This document shows, in pieces, positions 10,162 through 20,085 of a DNA stretch of 64,000 nt; position 1 is the stretch's first letter; the number at the start of each line of letters is the position of its first letter. Under the pieces are notes generated by a model. The model had not been told where the DNA came from, did not search any database, and saw nothing but the letters and a program-made list of their open reading frames with translations. Both the position numbers and the translations under genes were made by a program. This stretch comes from Curtobacterium flaccumfaciens. GTDB lineage: Bacteria > Actinomycetota > Actinomycetes > Actinomycetales > Microbacteriaceae. Location of the stretch: the NCBI GenBank assembly GCA_029689965.1, contig CP121450.1, forward strand, positions 2,914,001 through 2,978,000, written 5' to 3'.

Positions 10162-10526
10162 AGCACACCCTCGAGGTGCTCGATGCCGACCCGGTCCGCG
10201 TCGACGTGGACAGCGACGGCGTCGATCCGGATCGCTCGTGCCGAAACCTCCGGGTGGTCTTCGAACCAGGCCGCCACGAGTCGGCGCAGCCGACCGACCT
10301 TCGACGCCGTGATCGCCTCGAACGGATGCCCGGTGGAGACGCCGGACCGCGTCTTCACCTCGATGAACGCGAGGGTGCACGACTCCCAGGCGACGATGTC
10401 GATCTCGCCGCGTGCGCATCGCCAATTGCGCTCGACGATCCGGAATCCGTGATCCGCCAGCCATTCTGCGGCCCGGTCCTCACCGAATCGCCCGAGGCTG
10501 CTGTTCCGCAGCGGTGTTTGCTCCAT
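10158..10526 (-). CDS. YraN family (UPF0102) nuclease-like protein
   Basis: A 122-residue protein with the restriction-endonuclease-like core GEIDIVA...LAFIEVKTR, the D-ExK pattern typical of UPF0102. Exact function is unknown; family members have a Holliday-junction-resolvase-like fold. Start ATG (MEQTPLRNSSLGRFGE) follows GGTGGAGGCAACGAC. It is the first gene of the yraN-comM-dprA-xerC unit and overlaps comM by GTGA. Frame intact. Confidence 0.9.
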   Translation of the reverse strand: MEQTPLRNSSLGRFGEDRAAEWLADHGFRIVERNWRCARGEIDIVAWESCTLAFIEVKTRSGVSTGHPFEAITASKVGRLRRLVAAWFEDHPEVSARAIRIDAVAVHVDADRVGIEHLEGVL

Positions 10527-10654
10527 GTCGTTGCCTCCACCACGACCATCCCGGAGCACTCGGCCGCGCCGAGAGTCGAACCGACGAATTGTGGAGGAGC
10601 TCCGGCTCGGCGCACCTGTGGAGGACGAAGCGTGCACCTGTGGAGGACAAAGCA

Positions 10655-10686
10655 AGAGCCCGGACGACGGCTCTCGTCCGGGCTCT
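10655..10686 (-). terminator. Probable terminator of lsr2
   Basis: Perfect inverted repeat with 13-bp arms (AGAGCCCGGACGA / TCGTCCGGGCTCT) and a 6-base loop, 12 bases past the lsr2 stop. On the minus strand it is followed by TGCTTTG, a weak U tract. Just beyond lies a duplicated CACCTGTGGAGGAC motif (10616-10648). Confidence 0.7.
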
Positions 10687-10698
10687 CCGCGTTCACGC

Positions 10699-11044
10699 TC
10701 AGTGAGCGGCTGCGTACGCTTCCTGCACCTGCGTGGAGATGCGGCCGCGGGTCGAGACCTCGTACCCGTTCTCCTTCGCCCATTCACGGATCTTCGCCAG
10801 CTCCTCGGAGTTGCCGCGCTTCGGCGCCGACTTCGGGCAGATGCGCCGGAACGACGACCGGACACCTTGCGCGCCGCTGCCACGTAGTCCGAGATCGCTT
10901 CGCGGAACTTGTCGACGTTGTCGTCGGTCAGGTCGATCTCGTACGAGGAACCGTCGAAGGAGAATTCGACGGTGCGGCCCTCGCCCGGGCGATCGGCGAA
11001 TCGTCGAGGTCGTCGACGAGCTGAACGGTGACCTTCTGTGCCAT
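10699..11044 (-). CDS. lsr2: Lsr2 nucleoid-associated protein, two frameshifts
   Basis: Actinobacterial H-NS analogue that silences AT-rich and foreign DNA. Pieces in three frames give the complete family pattern: MAQKVTVQLVDDLDD, the dimerisation segment TVEFSFDGSSYEIDL, and the C-terminal DNA-binding domain IREWAKENGYEVSTRGRIS, whose RGR is the minor-groove hook. One C is missing at about 10989 and another at about 10848, each time GCCCG instead of GCCCCG. Corrected length is 115 residues, the usual size. Stands alone, with its own terminator. Confidence 0.9.
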
Positions 11045-11150
11045 GACATTGCTCCTGTATCGGGGACGAAATCCCCACCACAATAGCGTGCCGAATACCT
11101 CGCGGACGCGGTACGACGGCGTTTCCCAGCAATTGCAATAGAAGTGACGA

Positions 11151-11474
11151 TCACTCGTCGAGTGCGAGTTCCTTCGGCAACTCGAGTTCTCGGGACGTGA
11201 GTTCCTCGACGTTCACGTCCTTGAAGGTCAGCACACGGACGGATTTCACGAACCGGTCGGAACGGTAGACGTCCCACACCCAGACATCGTTCATCGTCAA
11301 TTCGAAGTAGAAATCGTGTTCGGTGTCCCGGCGGACGAGTTCCACCTCGTTGGCCAGGTAGAAACGCCGCTCGGTCTCGACCACGTACCGGAACTGCGAC
11401 ACGACGTCGCGGTACTCGCGGTACAGGGCCAGTTCGACCTCGCGGTCGTAGTCGTCGAATTCGTCGTCATCCAT
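11151..11474 (-). CDS. DUF2469 family protein
   Basis: A 107-residue acidic protein starting MDDDEFDDYDREVELALYR. It matches DUF2469, an actinobacteria-specific family found next to rnhB and lepB, as here. Function is unknown. Residues 15-70 are charged and aromatic (YREYRDVVSQFRYVVETER), with no membrane segment. Frame intact. The 220-base gap toward rnhB holds degenerate GACCGCACGACC-type repeats (11590-11670) and nothing else I recognise. Confidence 0.9.
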   Translation of the reverse strand: MDDDEFDDYDREVELALYREYRDVVSQFRYVVETERRFYLANEVELVRRDTEHDFYFELTMNDVWVWDVYRSDRFVKSVRVLTFKDVNVEELTSRELELPKELALDE

Positions 11475-11694
11475 CGCGCCAACAGTCTACGGCGACCCGA
11501 GCAGACACGGCACACCCCCGACCAGAGCACGACCGCACGCCCAGCAGCCTCCGGCCGGCCGGAGCACGACCGCTTGACCAGACGCCTCCGCCGGACCCGA
11601 GCACGGCCGCACGACCGCACGACTGCACGGCCGGGCGCGGCCGCACGACCGCACGACCGGGCGCGGCCCAGTCACCGCCCCACGAACCCGCGCG

Positions 11695-12402
11695 TCAGCC
11701 CGCGAGCACGTCCAGTTCCGCGAACCCGTCCAACGCCACGCTCGACGCCTGGTGCAGCCAGCTTTTCCGGTGCAGCGCGTGCGCCCCCACCGCCCGGATC
11801 GCCTCGTAGTGGGCCGTCGACCCGTAGCCCTTGTTCGACGCCCACGCGTAGTGCGGCGCCTCGTCGTGCGCTGCGGTCATGAGCGCGTCGCGGGCGACCT
11901 TGGCGACCACCGAGGCGGCCGCGACCGAGGCGCAGTCGCGGTCGGCCTTGATCCGTACGACGACGTCGAGTGGATCGCCGGGCGACCGGAGCGAGGCCGG
12001 CACGGCTCGGGTGATCCAGTCGAACGACCCGTCCAGTACGACCACCGCTCCGTCGAGTGACACGCCACCAGCGACGAGGGCGTCGAGCGCCGCCGCTCCG
12101 GCCTGCCCGAGCGCCGGCACGATGCCTTGCTGGTCGACGACGTCCGCGGACGCCATGCCGACCGCGGTCGGGGTCCACCGGCGGACGACCGGGTCGAGGG
12201 CCTCGCGACGGGCGGCGGTGAGGAGCTTCGAGTCAGCGAGCCCCTGGGGCACGCGGCCGATGTCGACGGTCACCGCGGCCACTCCGACCGCGACGGGCCC
12301 GGCGATCGCGCCGCGCCCGACCTCGTCCATGCCGATGACGGTCACACGGCCGTCGCCGAGCAGCTTCTTCTCGACACGGAGGGACGGTCGTACGGCGGTC
12401 AT
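11695..12402 (-). CDS. rnhB: Ribonuclease HII
   Basis: Removes ribonucleotides from RNA-DNA hybrids in the genome. The 235-residue protein carries the catalytic GMDEVGRGAIAGP motif (Asp-Glu) near residue 24, LADSKLLTAARREAL near 55 and VDQQGI. Start ATG at 12402 overlaps the lepB stop by four bases (ATGA), implying translational coupling. Intact and of normal length. Confidence 0.95.
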   Translation of the reverse strand: MTAVRPSLRVEKKLLGDGRVTVIGMDEVGRGAIAGPVAVGVAAVTVDIGRVPQGLADSKLLTAARREALDPVVRRWTPTAVGMASADVVDQQGIVPALGQAGAAALDALVAGGVSLDGAVVVLDGSFDWITRAVPASLRSPGDPLDVVVRIKADRDCASVAAASVVAKVARDALMTAAHDEAPHYAWASNKGYGSTAHYEAIRAVGAHALHRKSWLHQASSVALDGFAELDVLAG

Positions 12403-13143
12403 CGGTCCCGCGCCTCCACCCCGGCGAACACGTCGGGGTAGTCATCCAGCCAGGTCCAGCGGCTCGACGGCCACGAGATCACGAACGCCCGACCGGTCAC
12501 GTCGGACAACGGCACGAAGCCCTTGGACGGGGTGTCACCGTTGTAGCGGGAGTCCTTCGAGTCGTACCGGTTGTCGCCCATCACCCAGATGGTCCCCTTG
12601 GGCACCGTCACCGAGAAGTCCGTCCCGGAGGCGCGGGTCTCCCCCGTCGGCAGCTTGAGGTACGGCTCCTTGATGGGGACGCCGTTGACCGACATCTGTC
12701 CGAGGTCGTTGCAGCACGACACCTTGTCCCCGGGAGCCCGATGACCCGCTTGATGAGGTGGTCGTCGCTGTCGCCCGTACCGAGACCGACCTGCGTGAGG
12801 ACCCAGTCGATCGCCTTCGCCGGCTGCGTGTCCGGCGTCACGTTCGGCACCTCGGAGCCGGTGAGCCATCCGCCCGGTCCTTGAACACGACGACGTCCCC
12901 ACGCTCGAGCGAGACGACGTTCGGCACGAGTTCGTTCACGATCACCCGGTCATTGATCTGGAGGGTGTTCTCCATCGACGCGGACGGGATGTAGAAGGAC
13001 CGGATCAGGAAGGTCTTGACGAGGAACGAGACGAGCAGCGCCGCGATGAAGATGATGACGAGGTCGCGCAGGAATGTGAGGACCCCGTTGCGCTTCTTCT
13101 CGACACGGGGCCGGCGCCCGGTTTCGTCAGTCGTGTCCGTCAT
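12399..13143 (-). CDS. lepB: Signal peptidase I, two frameshifts
   Basis: Membrane-anchored serine protease removing signal peptides of exported proteins. One N-terminal membrane helix (LVIIFIAALLVSFLVKTF), catalytic Ser in IPSASMENTL, catalytic Lys in LIKRVIGLPG, and box E GDNRYDSKDSR are all found but in three frames. One C is missing near 12874 (GACCGGG for GACCCGGG) and one G near 12738. Corrected length is 248 residues. It precedes rnhB and follows rplS, the conserved actinobacterial order. Confidence 0.93.
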
Positions 13144-13263
13144 TTCCGCTCTCGTTCAACACCAGGGGCCCGGCAACGGGAAAGCCCCCCGTCGATGCAC
13201 AACCGTACATGGACGAGGGGCCGACAGCGCCGTCCGGCTCGCGGACGCTCACTGTGAAGGCGA

Positions 13264-13619
13264 TCAGGACTCGCGCTTCTCCTTGATCTTGCGGCGGGCG
13301 GCCTTGCCGCGGAGCTCGCGGAGGTAGTAGAGCTTCGCACGGCGGACGTCACCCTTGGTGACGATCTCGATGTGGTCGATGATCGGCGAGTGCACCGGGA
13401 ACCAGCGCTCGACGCCGACCTGGAAGCTCACCTTGCGGACCTTGAAGGTCTCGCCGAGGCCGTGACCCTGACGCGCGATGACGACGCCCTGGAACACCTG
13501 GACACGCGAGCGCGTGCCTTCGACGATGTTGACGTGCACCTTGATGGTGTCGCCGGGCGGAAGTCGGGGACGTCGGTACGCAGCGATGCTGCGTCGACGT
13601 GGTCGAGGAGCTGGCTCAT
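13264..13619 (-). CDS. rplS: 50S ribosomal protein L19, one frameshift
   Basis: Large-subunit protein at the subunit interface. Start [20 protein letters not shown] at 13619; the conserved core [19 protein letters not shown] and [16 protein letters not shown] follows after a frame change at about 13561, where a G is missing from CCCGGGC. Corrected length 118 residues is normal. As L19 is a conserved core gene, the break is almost certainly a sequence error. Confidence 0.94.
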
Positions 13620-13795
13620 GATGGGGTCACTCTCTGCGGACGCACACGGGTCGCCGCGGATCGATTTCGGTAAGTGGTGGTGTGCCCGGTGTCGGCGACT
13701 CCCCCGTGGCAGAATCCAGCCAGGGCACAGCGATCCATCTTGCCACAGGAGCACGCGCACGCCAAACGGCCGGACCGACCCGGCAGGATGGGTGC

Positions 13796-14586
13796 ATGAT
13801 CGAACTCCGCACCCCCGCCGAGCTGGACGGCCTGCGCGTCGCCGGTCGGTTCGTGGCCGACGTCCTCGACGAACTGCTCGACACCGTCGACGTCGGCGTG
13901 AACCTGCTCGACCTCGACCGGGTGGCCGCGCGGATGATCGCCGAGCGGGGCGCCGTCAGCTGCTACGTCGACTACCACCCGTCGTTCGGCAGGTCGCCGT
14001 TCGGCAGGAACCTGTGCACGTCCGTCAACGACGCCGCGCTGCACGGGCTGCCGTACGACCGTGCGCTCGTCGACGGCGACCTGGTCAGCCTCGACTTCGC
14101 CGCGAGCGTCGACGGCTGGGTCGCGGACTCCGCCGTCACGGTGCAGGTCGGCACGCCACGGGACGACGACCAGCGCCTCGTCGACACCGTCGAGCGGGCG
14201 CTCTTCGCGGGGATCGAGCAGTTCCGTCCGGGCAACAAGCTCGGCGACGTCTCGTACGCCATCGGCCGGGTCGCGCACGACGCCGGCTACGACGTGAACC
14301 TGCAGTTCGGCGGCCACGGCGTCGGCCGCACCATGCACGGCGACCCGCACGTCCCGAACGACGGCCGGCCGGGCCGGGGATGAAGCTCCGACCAGGACTC
14401 GTCGTGGCGATCGAGCCGTGGCTCATGCAGAGCACCACCGAGCTTTACCAGGACGACGACGGCTGGACGCTCAAGAGCGCCGACGGATCGCGCGCGGCGC
14501 ACGTCGAGCACACCGTCGCGGTGACGGAAGCGGGTCCCGAGATCCTGACCCTGCGTCGCGCCCAGCGCACCGACCCGACGGCCTGA
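13796..14586 (+). CDS. map: Type I methionine aminopeptidase, one frameshift
   Basis: Removes the initiator methionine from nascent proteins. The pita-bread fold and metal ligands are present: Asp in [10 protein letters not shown] and in VADSAV, His in [11 protein letters not shown], Glu in VAIEPW and VEHTVAV. The frame changes at about 14376, where GGGG should be GGGGG to join GRPGRG to MKLRPG. Corrected length is 263 residues. Transcribed divergently from rplS and convergently with trmD. Confidence 0.93.
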
Positions 14587-14646
14587 CACCCCGACCGCCA
14601 GACGGACCGCCCGACGGCCAGACCGACCGTCCGGCCGACCACCTGA

Positions 14647-14690
14647 CGGACTGGAGGCGCGCTGCGGCCCCGCCCCGCGCCTCCAGTCCG
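14647..14690. repeat. Dispersed long palindrome, copy 2
   Basis: Inverted repeat with arms CGGACTGGAGGCGCG / CGCGCCTCCAGTCCG around a 14-base GC-rich centre, in the convergent gap between map and trmD. It belongs to the family listed at 3566. No U tract follows on either strand. A 19-bp tandem array begins 65 bases further on. Confidence 0.85.
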
Positions 14691-14755
14691 CCGCACGGTC
14701 ACGCCCACACCACACGCGATGGGATGCAGAAACGCGCGTTGGTGATCAAGAAGAA

Positions 14756-14869
14756 CGACCGCCTACGCGCGATTCGACCGCGTACGCGCGATTCGACCGC
14801 CTACGCGCGATTCGACCGCGTACGCGCGATTCGACCGCCTACGCGCGATTCGACCGCCTACGCGCGAAA
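14756..14869. repeat. 19-bp tandem array (family B), six copies
   Basis: Six direct copies of CGACCGCCTACGCGCGATT; the variable base is C or G at position 8. It is preceded by ATGCAGAAACGCGCGT. A related array and the same flank (ATGCAGAATCGCGCGT on the minus strand) occur at 25681-25845. There are no spacers, so it is not a CRISPR. The remainder of the 333-base gap 14587-14919 contains only this array and the palindrome at 14647. Confidence 0.9.
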
Positions 14870-14919
14870 AAGCCCGCGCCGAGGAAGACCGGGCGAACCC
14901 GCGCCCGGCGCGACCGCGC

Positions 14920-15619
14920 TCAGTCCGGCAGCAGGTCCGGCCGGACGCGCCGCGTCCGCTCCACCTGCTGCTCGTGACGCCACGCGGCGACGCGGGCGTG
15001 GTGCCCGCTGAGCAGGACCTCGGGGACGTCGAGACCGCGCCACGACGCCGGCTTCGTGTACGAGGGGTACTCGAGCAGGCCGTCCTCGTGGGACTCCTCG
15101 ACGAGCGACTCGGGGTTGCCGACGACCCCTGGGACGAGGCGTCCGACGGCCTCGATCATCGCCATCGCCGCGACCTCGCCGCCGTTCAGCACGTAGTCGC
15201 CGAGCGAGAAGCTCGACGACGGTCGCACGCGACGACGCCCACTCGAACACGCGCGCGTCGATCCCCTCGTACCGCCCGCAGGCGAACACGAGGTGCTCCG
15301 ACGTCGAGGCGAGCGACCGCGCGATCGACTGCGTGAACGGCGTTCCGGCCGGGGTCGGCACGACCAGGGTCGACGACCCGTCGGACCGGAGGATCGACTC
15401 CAGAGCGGACGCCCAGGGCTCGGGCTTCATGACCATGCCCGCTCCCCCGCCGTACGGGGTGTCGTCCACGGTGCGGTGCCGGTCCGTCGTCCACCGGCGC
15501 AGGTCGTGCACGTGCAGGTCGAGGAGTCCGTCCACGCGCGCCTTCCCGAGCAGGGAGACGTCGAGCACCGAGAAGAACTCGGGGAAGATCGTGACGATGT
15601 CGATGCGCACGACGGTCAC
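14920..15619 (-). CDS. trmD: tRNA (guanine37-N1)-methyltransferase, one frameshift
   Basis: Methylates G37 of tRNAs reading CNN codons. SPOUT-fold knot motifs are visible: [31 protein letters not shown] and [17 protein letters not shown]. An extra base near 15211 (GAGAAGCT on the + strand where GAGAGCT restores VVELSLGDY) splits the frame. Corrected length is 232 residues. Start GTG at 15619 overlaps the rimM stop by four bases. Part of the rpsP-khpA-rimM-trmD operon. Confidence 0.94.
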
Positions 15620-16206
15620 GAGATCGTCTCGGGACGGGAGGTGTCCTCGGGATCCTCGAACAGACCGGTCGGCGGTGTCACGGTGACCGTACCGGCGGCG
15701 ATGTCGACCGCGGGCACGATCGCCGAGACGAAGGGCACGAGGACTTCACCGCGGTCGGCCGTCGCGACGGCGAGCAGGTCCTGCGCGGGCAGGTGGTCGA
15801 CGCGGGCAACCGTGCCGACGGAGACGCCGTCGCGGAGCACGTCGAGGCCGACGAGCTGGTGGTCGTACCAGGCGTCGTCCTCGCCCGTGTCGGCGTCGGC
15901 GTCCTGCTCGACCCAGAGGATCGCCCGAGCGAGGGTCTCGGCGGCGGTGCGGTCCCCGACGCCCTCGAAGAAGGCGACCGGGTGGCCGTTGTACCAGCGG
16001 AGCTCGTCGAGCGTGATGGTCTTGCCGGCCCACGGGGAGTCGGCCGGGACCTGGAGCGTGAAGACCGCTCCCGGCGTGAACCGACGATCCGGGTCGTCGG
16101 TGTAGAGCTTAAGCTTGATGCCGCCCTTGAGCCCGTGCGCCTTCGTGATCCGACCCACCCGGAGCTGGGTCGTCTCCCTAGGAATCGGTGTCGACCACGT
16201 CGACAC
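15616..16206 (-). CDS. rimM: Ribosome maturation factor RimM
   Basis: 16S rRNA processing factor binding S19. N-terminal RimM domain ([20 protein letters not shown]) and C-terminal PRC-barrel ([10 protein letters not shown] onward) are complete, 196 residues from the GTG at 16206. That start overlaps khpA by 29 bases and has no clear ribosome binding site; a GTG at 16158 (VGRITKAHG) is an alternative but would cut the first residues of the domain. Overlaps trmD by GTGA. Confidence 0.92.
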   Translation of the reverse strand: MSTWSTPIPRETTQLRVGRITKAHGLKGGIKLKLYTDDPDRRFTPGAVFTLQVPADSPWAGKTITLDELRWYNGHPVAFFEGVGDRTAAETLARAILWVEQDADADTGEDDAWYDHQLVGLDVLRDGVSVGTVARVDHLPAQDLLAVATADRGEVLVPFVSAIVPAVDIAAGTVTVTPPTGLFEDPEDTSRPETIS

Positions 16207-16414
16207 GCACCCGCTTGCCGTCGGCGAGAGCCGAGACGAGGGTGCGCAGCGCCTTTGCGGTCCGTCCGGCGCGACCGATCACGCGGCCGAGGTCCTCGGG
16301 GTGCACACGCACCTCGAGGACCTCGCCCCGCGCGGAGGTGGAACTGGCGACGCGCACGTCGTCTGGGTGATCGACGATCCCCTTGACGAGGTGCGTCAGC
16401 GCGGATTCGAGCAA
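16178..16414 (-). CDS. khpA: KhpA, KH-domain RNA-binding protein
   Basis: Small KH-domain protein of 78 residues, working as a global RNA chaperone, usually with KhpB. The GxxG loop appears as IGRAGRTAKALRTLV near residue 50. The start is TTG at 16414 (LLESALTHLVKG), five bases before the rpsP stop, with GAGG in the end of rpsP serving as ribosome binding site, so translation is coupled. Gene order rpsP-khpA-rimM-trmD is standard in Gram-positives. Intact. Confidence 0.9.
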   Translation of the reverse strand: MLESALTHLVKGIVDHPDDVRVASSTSARGEVLEVRVHPEDLGRVIGRAGRTAKALRTLVSALADGKRVRVDVVDTDS

Positions 16415-16418
16415 GGAA

Positions 16419-16835
16419 TTACGCCTCGGTCGTCTCGGCGGTCTCGTCAGCCGACTCGGCCGGAGCGGCGGCGGGGGCCTTCTTCTCCGACTTCGGCTTG
16501 AGGACGGCCTTCTTGGCGGTGTCCGCGACGAAGGGCTGCTTCGGCTCGGCGACCTTGACCTTGGACTCGGTGTCCTTCTCGCCCTTGAACTTGGCCCAGT
16601 CACCGGTGAGCTTCAGCAGCGCGGCGACCTGCTCGGTCGGCTGCGCGCCGACGCCGAGCCAGTAGAGGGCGCGGTCCGAGTTGATCTCGATGACCGAGGG
16701 CTCCTCGGTGGGGTGGTACTTGCCGATCTCCTCGATCACGCGACCGTCGCGCTTGGTGCGCGAGTCGGCGACGACGACACGGTAGTACGGCGCACGGATC
16801 TTCCCGAGACGCTTGAGACGGATCTTGACAGCCAC
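16419..16835 (-). CDS. rpsP: 30S ribosomal protein S16
   Basis: Small-subunit protein needed for 30S assembly. Start is GTG ([19 protein letters not shown]) after CAGGAGCATTT; longer in-frame starts upstream have no support. The S16 domain spans residues 1-90 ([15 protein letters not shown]); a further ~48 residues form a Lys/Ala/Glu-rich tail seen in actinobacterial S16. 138 residues, intact. First gene of the rpsP-trmD operon. Confidence 0.96.
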   Translation of the reverse strand: MAVKIRLKRLGKIRAPYYRVVVADSRTKRDGRVIEEIGKYHPTEEPSVIEINSDRALYWLGVGAQPTEQVAALLKLTGDWAKFKGEKDTESKVKVAEPKQPFVADTAKKAVLKPKSEKKAPAAAPAESADETAETTEA

Positions 16836-17003
16836 AAATGCTCCTGTTGCGTGTTGTTGTGGTTGAACCGGGACCGCGGGCGTGGGGGCACACACGGTGG
16901 AAGCTCGATGAGAACGTGATCCGCTGGATAGAGGGTCGAGCGGACACGATTCGACCGTTCATTCTTGCAGGTTTCCGAGCGAGACGCGAGTCGGGACGCG
17001 CCG

Positions 17004-19134
17004 CTACGGCGCGAGTCGCCGCACCGCCTCGAGCGCCTCGGACGTCGCGCGCACCGCGTCCACGCTCCGGGCGTCGCGGGCACCGCCCACGACGGCGTAC
17101 GGCACGCCGGCGGCCTGGAGGCCCGGCTCGAGTCCGTCGGCCGCCCCCGCGTCCGCCTCGGCCGGCGTCCCGAGCGCCCGCTCCTGCCCGGCGCAGACCA
17201 CCACGTGGTCCGCGGGCACAGCCCGCTCCTCGCCGTGCTCGTCGCGGATCCAGAGCACGCCGGGTTCGATCCGCAGGTACTCCTGCACCCCGCCGACCAT
17301 CTGCACGCCGGCGTCGCGCAGGCGACCGATCGCCACCCAGCGCGAGGTGATGCCGATCCCCTGCCCGAACTTGCCGGAGCGGCGGAGCACCGTGACGTCG
17401 GCGCCCGGTCGGAGCGTGCGGGTCGCCGCCGGGAGCCGCTGCGGCACGTCGCCGACGACCGTCTCGGACACGTCGAGGTCCCAGCGGGCGGCGAACTCCG
17501 CTGCCCGGCGCACCTCGTCGGGCGATTCGGTCAGGAAGGCCGCGGTGTCCACTCCGATCCCGCCGCCGCCGATGATCGCGACGGTGCCCTCCGGGACGCC
17601 CTCGCGGAGCGCCTGCTCGTACGTGCGGACGTGGGGAAGCGAGGCACCCGGGATGTCCACGACGCGCGGCACGACGCCGGGGCGAGCACGACGGCGTCGC
17701 TGCCGGCCAGGTCGGCGGCGGTCGCCGGTCGGCCGAGGTGGATCGTCGCCCCACGGTCCTCGAGCTCCGCGCGCGCGGCCCGGACGGTCGCGGCGTAGTC
17801 CTCCTTGCCCGGCACGAGTGCGGCGAGGCCGAACTGCCCGCCGAGCCGGTCGGACGCCTCCCAGAGCGTCACGGTGTGGCCACGGCGCGCGGCGTCGACG
17901 GCCGCGGCGAGGCCGGCGGGGCCGCCGCCGACCACGTCGACCCGTTTCGGGTCCGACGTCGGGCGGCCCGGGAACGCGACCTCCCGTGCCGCACGGGGGT
18001 TGACCAGGCAGGAGACCGGCTGGCCGACGATCGAACGGTCGAGGCAGGCCTGGTTGCAGCCGATGCACGTGTTGACGAGGTCGAACGCCCCGCGCAGGGA
18101 CCGGTTCACGATCGCCGGGTCGGCGAGGAACGGCCGGGCGAGGGCGACCGCGTCGATGAGGCCGTCCGACAGCACCGCCTCACCGTCGCGCAGGTCCGTC
18201 ATCCGGTTCGACGCGATGACCTTCACGTCCGGGTGGCCCGAGTCGCGCACGAGCGCGGCGATCCGTGTCACGTACGACACCCACGCGCCGTGCGGCACGG
18301 CGGCCTGCACCGTCGGGGTCCTGGACTCGTGCCAGCCGATGCCGACGGAGATCCCGTCGAGACCGAGCGGCAGGAGGTCGAGCACGAGCGCGTCGACGTC
18401 GTCGGGGGTCGAGGACCCGGGCATGAGGTCTGCCCCGGACAGGCGGATCGTGACCGCGAGCTCCGGCACGGCCGCGCGGACGGCACGGACGACCTCCACG
18501 GCGAAGCGACGACGACGTGACGGCGATCCGCCCCACTCGTCGTCACGGAGGTTCGTCAGCGGCGACTGGAACTGGTTGATCAGGTAGCCCTCGGACGCCA
18601 TGATCTCGACGCCGTCGAAGCCGATGTCCCGCGCGGTGCGCGCCGCGGCGGCGAAGTCCTCGATCGTCCGCTCGATCTCGTCGCCGGTGAGCGCGTCGGG
18701 CACCACGCCACGCGCAGCCGCCCACGGCAGTGCGGACGGGGCGACGGCACGCTGCGGGGAGCCGTGCCGGTCGACCATGCCGTTCACGAGCGCGTACCGG
18801 CCGGCGTGGAACAGCTGCGCGAGGATCACCGACCCCGACTCGTGCACGGCGTCCACCGCCGCGCGGAACCGGTCGTCCGCTCCCCCGACCCCGAACACGG
18901 CGAAGTCGGGGCCGCCCGGGCCTCGTCGTTGACCGCGATGCCGCCCGTGATGATGCACGCGGCGCCTCCGGCCGCCCGCTCGCGGTAGAACGCCGCCATG
19001 CCGGCCCCGCCGTCGTCGTGCACCTCGAGTCCGGTGTGCATCGACCCCATCACGACCCGGTTCGACAGGTGCAGGGGGCCGAGTGTCCAGGGTGAGGAGA
19101 CGACGGCGAGGTCGTGCACGGCGACGGTGCTCAT
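17004..19134 (-). CDS. 2,4-dienoyl-CoA reductase-like flavoenzyme (AnsM-like), two frameshifts
   Basis: Old-yellow-enzyme/FadH-type NADH:flavin oxidoreductase. An N-terminal TIM barrel binds FMN (LGPLHLSNRVVMGSMHTG; IASNRMTDLRDGEAVL). The iron-sulfur motif CIGCNQACL with a later CLVNP supplies four cysteines. The C-terminal FAD/NAD half has GGGPAGLAAAVDAARRG and IIGGGGIGVDTAAFL. One G is missing near 18921 and near 17682; corrected length is 710 residues (E. coli FadH 672). Start ATG at 19134 follows the reductase stop by four bases. As last gene of the operon it probably reduces one of the ring double bonds. Known family gives the chemistry; the ring substrate is inferred from neighbours. 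Confidence 0.82.
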
Positions 19135-19138
19135 GCCC

Positions 19139-19999
19139 CTACTCTGCCGTGTCGGCGGCGGTGTCCGCAGCGGCGTCCGCGGCCGGGGCAGGACCGCGTC
19201 GCGCAGCGGCGACGTCGTGTCGGCCCAGTACGGCGGCGCGATCACGGTGAGGCCGCCGTCGACGGACAGCGTCTGCCCCGTGATGTACGACGCCTTGTCC
19301 GACAGCAGGAAGTCGACCGCGTCGGCCATGTCGTCGGCGGTGCCGGGTCGCTGCAGCGGGAGCTTCTCGATGACGCTCTGCATCGGGGCCTGGCCGGCGA
19401 CCTTCGAGTAGAAGTACTCGAGCGAGTCGGTGTCGATGAGCCCGCCGTTGACCGCGTTCACCGTGATCTGGCGCGGCCCGAACTCGACGGCCATGTACTT
19501 CGTGTACGCCTCGCTCATGGCCTTCGCGGCCCCGAGCGCCGCGTAGGTCGGGAACGCGCGGAGCGAGCCGTACGAGGTGACGACGACGATCCGGCCGCCG
19601 GCGTCCATCAGCTTCGGCCGCACGCTGCGCCCCGAGGACGAACGAGCGGGCGTTCGTCGCGTAGCTGCGGTCCAGGTGGTGCAGCTTGAGCTCCTTGACC
19701 GGCTTGAAGGCGCTCGCGGCGGCGTTCGCCACGAAGTAGTCGAGGCGTCCGTAGGTCTCGCGCACCAGGTCGAACAGCGCGTCGATCGACTCCGGCTGCT
19801 CGATGTCGACCTGTGCCGTGATCCCGTCGCCGCCGGCGGCCTTGACGTCGGCGAGCGACTCCTCGGCCAGGTCGGCGTTGCCCTTGTACGTCACGACGAC
19901 CGTGACGCCGCGCTGGCCAAGCTTCTGCGCGAGCAGGCGGCCGATGCCGCGCGAGGCGCCCGTGATGAGTGCGATGGGTGCGGTGGTGGGTTCGGTCAC
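19139..19999 (-). CDS. chcA: Enoyl reductase-type SDR, ChcA-like, two compensating frameshifts
   Basis: Short-chain dehydrogenase with cofactor motif ALITGASRGIGRLL at residue ~10 and NAAASAF near 93. The active-site stretch TYAALGAAKAM has Tyr-X6-Lys spacing, the hallmark of enoyl reductases (FabI/FabL, ChcA) rather than the Tyr-X3-Lys of ordinary SDRs. The frame shifts near 19628 (one extra or two missing bases) and near 19187 (a C missing from a C run), leaving start and stop in the same frame. About 286 residues; ChcA of Streptomyces collinus is, as I recall, about 280. GTG start at 19999. Expected role: reduction of 1-cyclohexenylcarbonyl-CoA and related ring enoyl-CoAs. Confidence 0.78.
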   Translation of the reverse strand: MTEPTTAPIALITGASRGIGRLLAQKLGQRGVTVVVTYKGNADLAEESLADVKAAGGDGITAQVDIEQPESIDALFDLVRETYGRLDYFVANAAASAFKPVKELKLHHLDRSYATNARSFVLGAQRAAEADGRRRPDRRRHLVRLAPRVPDLRGARGREGHERGVHEVHGRRVRAAPDHGERGQRRAHRHRLARVLLLEGRRPGPDAERHREAPAAATRHRRRHGRRGRLPAVGQGVVHHGADAVRRRRPHRDRAAVLGRHDVAAARRGPAPAADAAADTAADTAE

Positions 20000-20028
20000 T
20001 TCAGTCCTTTGCTCACGTGCGTGCAGAC

Positions 20029-20070
20029 GGACGGGAGGCGCGTGGCGGGCCCGCCACGGGCCTCCCGTCC
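20029..20070. repeat. Dispersed long palindrome, copy 3, inside the CHC operon
   Basis: Two 21-bp arms (GGACGGGAGGCGCGTGGCGGG and its complement) with one mismatch and no loop. Unlike most copies, it lies between two co-directional genes, 15 bases after the acyl-CoA dehydrogenase stop and 29 bases before the ChcA-like start. It could reduce or process the transcript at this point. Confidence 0.85.
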
Positions 20071-20085
20071 GATCGGGGGTTGCGG

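Noticed and set aside
14756-14869. CRISPR array
   Set aside because: 19-bp units abut with no unique spacers, and no cas genes are nearby.
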